A stretch of 26,648 bases of DNA from positions 1 to 26,648 of the forward strand of contig CAZRQV010000027.1 of the NCBI GenBank assembly GCA_964602445.1, in the 5' to 3' direction. The notes below the pieces were generated by a model. The model was not told the origin of the DNA. It worked only from the letters and a program-made list of their open reading frames with translations, and did not search any database. Position numbers and translations under genes: made by a program. This document shows positions 22,901-26,648 of this stretch, piece after piece. Origin of the DNA: HGM12587 sp964602445. Its GTDB lineage: Bacteria > Bacillota > Clostridia > Lachnospirales > Lachnospiraceae. Every line of letters starts with the position of its first letter. The first letter of the stretch is position 1.

Positions 22901-23080
22901 ACCGATAAGATTGTTGTTTATGTAGACGGAAATGAAAAAGTTTCCTCTATTGTAAATAAAAATGCAGAAAATATAAAAGGCGATGTTATGGCTGATGATC
23001 TGAAACTGGGCGTAGTTTCCGGATACAGCAAAGAATGGAATATCAACGGTGAAAACGTAAACATCGGCGTAGAGAAATAG
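19931..23080 (+). CDS. ileS: Isoleucyl-tRNA synthetase, long eukaryote-like type (IleS2)
   Basis: This class I synthetase charges tRNA-Ile in the cytoplasm. The 1049-residue length and the N-terminus (FYDGPPTANGKPHIGHVLTR) fit the eukaryote-like IleRS2 rather than the roughly 930-residue common bacterial type. HIGH is at residues 55-58 and KMSKS at 602-606. The editing domain carries TTTPWTLPSN, and an anticodon-binding region follows around MSNWYVRRSRDRFW. IleRS2 enzymes are known for low mupirocin sensitivity; the class I motif here is the normal HIGH and not the swapped form of hyper-resistant members. The ATG follows AAAGGGAGA. Expression is controlled by the upstream T-box. glgP begins 10 bases after the stop. 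Confidence 0.97.
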   Translation: MYEKVSTNLNFVEREKKVEQFWKDNDIFKKSMENRKEGPTYTFYDGPPTANGKPHIGHVLTRVIKDMIPRYRTMKGYMVPRKAGWDTHGLPVELEVEKLLGLDGKEQIEEYGLDPFITKCKESVWKYKGMWEDFSGTVGFWADMDDPYVTYDDNFIESEWWALKTIWDKKLLYKGFKIVPYCPRCGTPLSSHEVAQGYKDVKERSAVVRFKVKGEDAYILAWTTTPWTLPSNVALCVNPKEAYVKVKAADGNVYYMAEALLDTVLGKLGNEETPAYEVLETYVGKDLEYKEYEPLYSAAAELAVKQNKKAHFVTCDSYVTLSDGTGVVHIAPAFGEDDANVGRNYDLPFVQLVNGKGEMTENAPAAGKFVKDADPIVLKDLDERGLLFDAPKFEHSYPHCWRCDTPLIYYARESWFIKMTAVKEDLIRNNNTINWIPETIGKGRFGDWLENIQDWGISRNRYWGTPLNIWQCECGHMHAVGSRAELAELSGNPENANVELHRPYIDAVTFPCEKCGKEMHRVPEVIDCWFDSGAMPFAQHHYPFENKEKFEAQFPAQFISEAVDQTRGWFYSLLAESTLLFNKAPYENVIVLGHVQDENGQKMSKSKGNAVDPFDALETYGADAIRWYFYINSAPWLPNRFHGKAVTEGQRKFMSTLWNTYAFFVLYANIDNFDATKYTLDKNSLSVMDKWLLSKLNTVVKTVDQHLENYRIPEAARALQEFVDEMSNWYVRRSRDRFWAKGMEQDKINAYMTLYTALVTISKTAAPMIPFMTEDIYQNLVRSIDNTAPESIHLCDFPVADETMIDADLEAAMEEVLDIVVMGRAARNAANIKNRQPIGNMFVKAETALDAMYQEIIADELNVKKVTFTDDVRDFTSYTFKPQLKTVGPKYGKFLGGIKQYLAEVDGNDAMDTLNEKGVLTFEVNGTAIELTKEDLLIDMAQKEGYVSQADNNVTVVLDTNLTEELIEEGFVREIISKIQTMRKEAGFEVTDKIVVYVDGNEKVSSIVNKNAENIKGDVMADDLKLGVVSGYSKEWNINGENVNIGVEK

Positions 23081-23090
23081 GAGGCACTAC

Positions 23091-25556
23091 ATGAGTAAGA
23101 GAACTTTTGACAAAGAAATGTTCAAAAGAAGCGTTCTTTATAATGTAAAAACACTTTTCAGAAAAGAAATTTCTGAAGCAACACAGCAGCAAATTTTTCA
23201 GGCGGTATCTTATGCAGTAAAAGATGCGATCATGGATGCATGGATTGCTACCCAGAAAAAATATGAAGAAGAAGATCCAAAGACTGTTTATTATATGTCT
23301 ATGGAATTCTTAATGGGTCGTGCATTAGGAAACAACCTGATCAACTTAACATTCTATGATGAAGTAAAAGAAGTTTTAGAAGAACTGGGTTGTGACATTA
23401 ATGTCATCGAAGATCAGGAGCCGGATGCAGCACTTGGTAATGGTGGTCTTGGCCGTCTTGCAGCATGTTTCCTTGACTCTCTTGCAACATTAGGATACTC
23501 CGCATATGGATGCGGTATCCGTTACCGTTATGGTATGTTCAAACAGAAAATCGTAGACGGATATCAGGTAGAAGTTCCGGATCAGTGGCTGAAAAACGGC
23601 AATCCATTCGAACTGCGCCGTCCGGAATATGCAAAAGAAGTAAAATTCGGCGGATATATCGAAACAAGATATGAAAACGGAAAATATTATTTCGAACACA
23701 AAAACTATCAGTCTGTACTGGCAGTGCCGGTAGATATGCCGATCGTAGGTTACGGCAACAACATCGTAAACACACTTCGTGTATGGGATGCAGAAGCGAT
23801 CAACAACTTCCAGTTAGACCAGTTCAACAAAGGGGAATACCAGAGAGCAGTAGAACAGGAAAACCTTGCGAAGAACTTAGTAGAAGTATTATATCCAAAC
23901 GATAACCACATGGCTGGTAAAGAACTTCGTTTAAAACAGCAGTATTTCTTCATTTCTGCATCTGTTCAGGAAGCAGTTGCAAAATATAAGAAAAAACATG
24001 ATGATTTAACAAAATTCCATGAAAAAGTGACTTTCCAGTTAAATGATACTCATCCAACAGTTGCAGTTGCAGAATTAATGAGAGTTTTAATGGACGAAGA
24101 AGGACTTTCCTGGGATGAAGCATGGAATGTAACCACAAAAACATGTGCTTACACAAACCATACAATCATGGCGGAAGCACTGGAAAAATGGCCGATCGAA
24201 CTCTTCTCAAGACTCCTTCCGCGTATCTACCAGATCGTAGAAGAAATCAACAGAAGATTCTGCCAGGAAATCGAAAGCAAATATCCGGGCAACCATGAAA
24301 AAGTACGTAAAATGGCAATCATTCAGGATGGCCAGGTGAAGATGGCACACCTTGCGATCGCAGCAGGATATTCTGTTAACGGTGTAGCAGCCCTTCATAC
24401 AGAAATCTTAAAGAATCAGGAATTAAAAGATTTCTATGAAATGATGCCTGAAAAATTCAACAATAAGACCAACGGTATCACACAGAGACGTTTCCTTCTT
24501 CATGGAAACCCACTGCTTGCAAAATGGGTAACTGAACATATCGGTGATGAATGGATCACAGATCTTGCCCAGATTAAAAAACTTGCAATTTATGCAGATG
24601 ATGAAAAAGCACAGCAGGAATTCATGAACATTAAATACCAGAATAAAGTTCGTCTGGCAAAATACATCAAAGAGCATAACGGCATCGATGTAGATCCACG
24701 TTCTATCTTTGACGTACAGGTTAAGAGACTTCATGAATACAAACGTCAGTTAATGAACATCCTTCATGTAATGCATCTGTACAACCAGATCAAAGATCAT
24801 CCGGAAAGAGATTTCTATCCACGTACCTTTATCTTTGGTGCAAAAGCAGCAGCAGGATATGATCGTGCGAAACTGACAATTAAACTGATCAACTCCGTAG
24901 CTGATGTGATCAACAATGACCGTTCTATTAACGGAAAATTAAAAGTAGTATTTATCGAAGATTATCGTGTATCTAATGCAGAATGGATCATTGCAGCAGC
25001 AGATGTATCTGAACAGATCTCTACTGCATCCAAAGAAGCATCCGGTACAAGTAACATGAAATTTATGTTAAACGGTGCTCTGACTCTTGGAACTATGGAC
25101 GGAGCAAACGTAGAAATCGTAGAAGAAGTAGGCGCTGAAAATGCATTTATCTTCGGTATGAGCTCTGATGAAGTAATCGAACTTGAAAAAGCAGGCGGAT
25201 ATGATGCAAATTATATCTTTAATACAGATCAGGACATCCGTCGTGTACTGATGCAGCTGATCAACGGTCAGTATGCACCAAACGATCCGGAAAGATTCCG
25301 TCCTCTGTACAATGCACTGCTGATCGACGGCGGTTATGACAGACCGGACCCATATTTCATCTTAAAAGATTTCCGTTCTTATGCAGAAGCACAGTCACGT
25401 GTAGAAGCTGCATACAGAGATGAAAAGAACTGGGCAAGAAGTGCGATTTTAAATACTTCCTGCTCCGGAAAATTCACTTCTGACAGAACAATCCAGCAGT
25501 ATGTAGATGAAATCTGGAAACTGGATAAGATTGGTTCTGTAGAATTACCGGAATAA
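23091..25556 (+). CDS. glgP: Glycogen/alpha-glucan phosphorylase
   Basis: GlgP uses phosphate to release glucose 1-phosphate from the non-reducing ends of glycogen or maltodextrins. The 821-residue GT35 protein has the early GNGGLGRLAACFLDSLATLG block and the pyridoxal phosphate site EASGTSNMKFMLNGALTLGT, with the PLP lysine at residue 657. Length is normal for the family. AGGAGG overlaps the region just after the ileS stop and lies 6 bases before the ATG, so it may be read from the ileS transcript. That would place glycogen use partly under the isoleucine T-box (inference), unless a promoter inside ileS exists. A hairpin follows its stop. Confidence 0.97.
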   Translation: MSKRTFDKEMFKRSVLYNVKTLFRKEISEATQQQIFQAVSYAVKDAIMDAWIATQKKYEEEDPKTVYYMSMEFLMGRALGNNLINLTFYDEVKEVLEELGCDINVIEDQEPDAALGNGGLGRLAACFLDSLATLGYSAYGCGIRYRYGMFKQKIVDGYQVEVPDQWLKNGNPFELRRPEYAKEVKFGGYIETRYENGKYYFEHKNYQSVLAVPVDMPIVGYGNNIVNTLRVWDAEAINNFQLDQFNKGEYQRAVEQENLAKNLVEVLYPNDNHMAGKELRLKQQYFFISASVQEAVAKYKKKHDDLTKFHEKVTFQLNDTHPTVAVAELMRVLMDEEGLSWDEAWNVTTKTCAYTNHTIMAEALEKWPIELFSRLLPRIYQIVEEINRRFCQEIESKYPGNHEKVRKMAIIQDGQVKMAHLAIAAGYSVNGVAALHTEILKNQELKDFYEMMPEKFNNKTNGITQRRFLLHGNPLLAKWVTEHIGDEWITDLAQIKKLAIYADDEKAQQEFMNIKYQNKVRLAKYIKEHNGIDVDPRSIFDVQVKRLHEYKRQLMNILHVMHLYNQIKDHPERDFYPRTFIFGAKAAAGYDRAKLTIKLINSVADVINNDRSINGKLKVVFIEDYRVSNAEWIIAAADVSEQISTASKEASGTSNMKFMLNGALTLGTMDGANVEIVEEVGAENAFIFGMSSDEVIELEKAGGYDANYIFNTDQDIRRVLMQLINGQYAPNDPERFRPLYNALLIDGGYDRPDPYFILKDFRSYAEAQSRVEAAYRDEKNWARSAILNTSCSGKFTSDRTIQQYVDEIWKLDKIGSVELPE

Positions 25557-25595
25557 AAACCGTTGACGAAAATTGAAAAATCATGATTAAAACAG

Positions 25596-25634
25596 ATCAC
25601 CTCTGGTTATGCTATGACCAGAGGTGATTATTTT
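25596..25634 (+). terminator. Hairpin after glgP that contains the next gene's ribosome binding site
   Basis: A perfect 12-bp stem ATCACCTCTGGT / ACCAGAGGTGAT (25596-25607 and 25617-25628) with a 9-base loop is followed by TATTTT. The 3' arm includes AGAGGTGA, the Shine-Dalgarno site for the TTG start at 25633. It can act as a weak terminator and as a block to translation of read-through RNA. Confidence 0.7.
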
Positions 25635-26448
25635 GAGAAGAAATTCAGTATTATCTTTTCTGAAAGAAAAGAGTTTTATCATTGTGCTGACGCTGATGCT
25701 GGTATCTGCAGGTACAATGGCGGCGCTGTTTTCCATGGGAAACAGAGGGCAGACAGAGCAGTCCCAGACTGCAAAGCAGGAGCAGGAAAAGCAGCAGACC
25801 GCTTCTGCGGAACGGGAAAGTACCAAAGAACAGATTCCTGAGACGGTTCGGGAAAAAGCAGTACCGAAAGTGACGGTAAAGAAAACAACAACTGATACCA
25901 AAGAAAAAGAAAACAAAGATACTTCGTCAGTGGAGAGTGCATCTGCAGCAGCGGAACTGGAAGATCAGTATCTGGAAGCAGACGCACTGGCACAGGTATC
26001 TACAGAAGATGTCATTGCAGAAGGATTTTCGGAAGCAGAGCCGCCGGTGCTGCAGTGGCCGGTGCAGGGAGAAGTGCTCCTGGAGTTTGCCATGGATCAC
26101 AGCGTTTATTTCCCAACTCTTGCCCAGTATCAGTATAATCCGGCGATGATCATTTCTGCAGCGGAAGGAACCGAAGTGGTATGTGCGGCAGCCGGTACGG
26201 TCACCGATGTGGGAAAGACCAATGAATATGGTCATTATATTACTATGGATCTGGGGAATGGTTACGAACTGACCTATGGCCAGCTGTTTGATGTGACGGC
26301 GGAAGTGGGAGAAACGCTGGAAGCCGGGCAGAGAATTGCCATGGTGGCATATCCTACCAGAAATTATACAGAAGAAGGAGACAATCTTTATCTGAAGCTG
26401 ACACGATCCGGAACCCCAATCAATCCGGCATTGTTTATGGAAAACTAA
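25633..26448 (+). CDS. SpoIIQ-like protein with degenerate M23 (LytM) domain
   Basis: The 271-residue protein has a basic N-terminus, one membrane segment (about 12-30, FIIVLTLMLVSAGTMAALF), a long low-complexity Gln/Glu/Lys/Thr linker and a C-terminal M23 peptidase fold (about 140-271). This is the layout of SpoIIQ, the forespore membrane protein that binds SpoIIIAH across the engulfment gap. The zinc and catalytic positions of LytM enzymes are replaced: no HxxxD motif, YGQL instead of YxHL, and NLYLKL instead of HLHFE. It is therefore not a peptidase, as in Bacillus SpoIIQ. TTG 25633 lies 5 bases after AGAGGTGA; the GTG at 25624 overlaps that site. It could be another SpoIIQ-like M23 paralogue. 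Confidence 0.68.
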   Translation: MRRNSVLSFLKEKSFIIVLTLMLVSAGTMAALFSMGNRGQTEQSQTAKQEQEKQQTASAERESTKEQIPETVREKAVPKVTVKKTTTDTKEKENKDTSSVESASAAAELEDQYLEADALAQVSTEDVIAEGFSEAEPPVLQWPVQGEVLLEFAMDHSVYFPTLAQYQYNPAMIISAAEGTEVVCAAAGTVTDVGKTNEYGHYITMDLGNGYELTYGQLFDVTAEVGETLEAGQRIAMVAYPTRNYTEEGDNLYLKLTRSGTPINPALFMEN

Positions 26449-26525
26449 AATCCAAACCGATGAAGGGCGGAATTTAGTGCTGCAGGAAATAGTTTGAAAA
26501 AAACTAAAAAAATTCAAAAAAGTAG
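26449..26525. other. A-rich intergenic stretch with no feature seen
   Basis: No open reading frame, clear terminator or repeat is visible. A short AGTTT-GAAA-AAACT pairing near 26500 has no T run. Confidence 0.5.
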
Positions 26526-26554
26526 TTGACAATCCCGGCAATCTTTGATAATAT
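26526..26554 (+). promoter_or_regulatory. Strong promoter of tRNA-Phe
   Basis: TTGACA (26526-26531) and TAATAT (26549-26554) are 17 bp apart. The -10 lies at the centre of a 9-bp inverted repeat TCCCGGCAA (26533-26541) and TTGTCGGGA (26562-26570), with one mismatch, and of an inner TGATA-ATA-TATCA palindrome (26546-26558). Confidence 0.85.
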
Positions 26555-26596
26555 ATCATCGTTGTCGGGAGTTAATGACTCAGGACGAGGAAAGAT

Positions 26597-26648
<52 letters not shown>

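Noticed and set aside
25927..26559. 210-residue minus-strand frame
   Set aside because: Antisense to the SpoIIQ-like gene and crosses the tRNA-Phe promoter.

Overview
The window reads as chromosomal DNA from an endospore-forming Clostridia, most likely a Lachnospiraceae gut bacterium (inference from protein style, Shine-Dalgarno sites, sporulation genes, a long eukaryote-like IleRS and an archaeal-type ProRS). It is nearly all housekeeping plus sporulation genes. I see no prophage, insertion sequence, CRISPR array or defence island.

Layout. 1-2848: 3' part of pgi, a D-2-hydroxyacid dehydrogenase and an RluA-family pseudouridine synthase. 2845-5737: proS and the CCA-adding enzyme, separated by a strong terminator. 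5764-8528: a CotS-like spore-coat pseudokinase behind a possible sigma-E promoter, then hup (HU), rqcP, yabP, yabQ and divIC. 8592-14009: spoIIE, tilS, hpt and ftsH; the order yabO/rqcP-yabP-yabQ-divIC-spoIIE-tilS-hpt-ftsH is the Bacillus-type cluster. 14010-16583: a possible small RNA, a GH13 alpha-glucan hydrolase, and tRNA-Tyr and tRNA-Leu. 16691-19190: a DEDDh exonuclease facing a D,D-carboxypeptidase across a 52-bp perfect palindrome that works as a two-way terminator. 19295-25556: an isoleucine T-box leader, a pair of 82-bp structured repeats, ileS and glycogen phosphorylase. 25596-26648: a SpoIIQ-like degenerate M23 protein, a strong promoter and the start of tRNA-Phe.

How the genes work together. 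Translation is a recurring theme: ProRS, IleRS, TilS (lysidine on tRNA-Ile), the CCA enzyme, three tRNAs whose complete members lack an encoded CCA, RqcP and a pseudouridine synthase. Sporulation and the envelope are a second theme: SpoIIE, YabP, YabQ, a CotS-like protein, a SpoIIQ-like protein, DivIC, FtsH and a PBP5-type carboxypeptidase. Carbon storage is a third: Pgi, a GH13 enzyme and GlgP.

The most interesting signals are regulatory. Two sporulation genes (yabP and the spoIIQ-like gene) carry their Shine-Dalgarno sequence inside the 3' arm of a terminator-like hairpin. spoIIE has a 21-bp-spaced promoter with Spo0A-box-like sites, and its membrane domain is very short. The ileS leader holds two 82-bp copies of a hairpin-forming element whose differences partly preserve base pairing. 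A possible C-rich small RNA lies downstream of ftsH.
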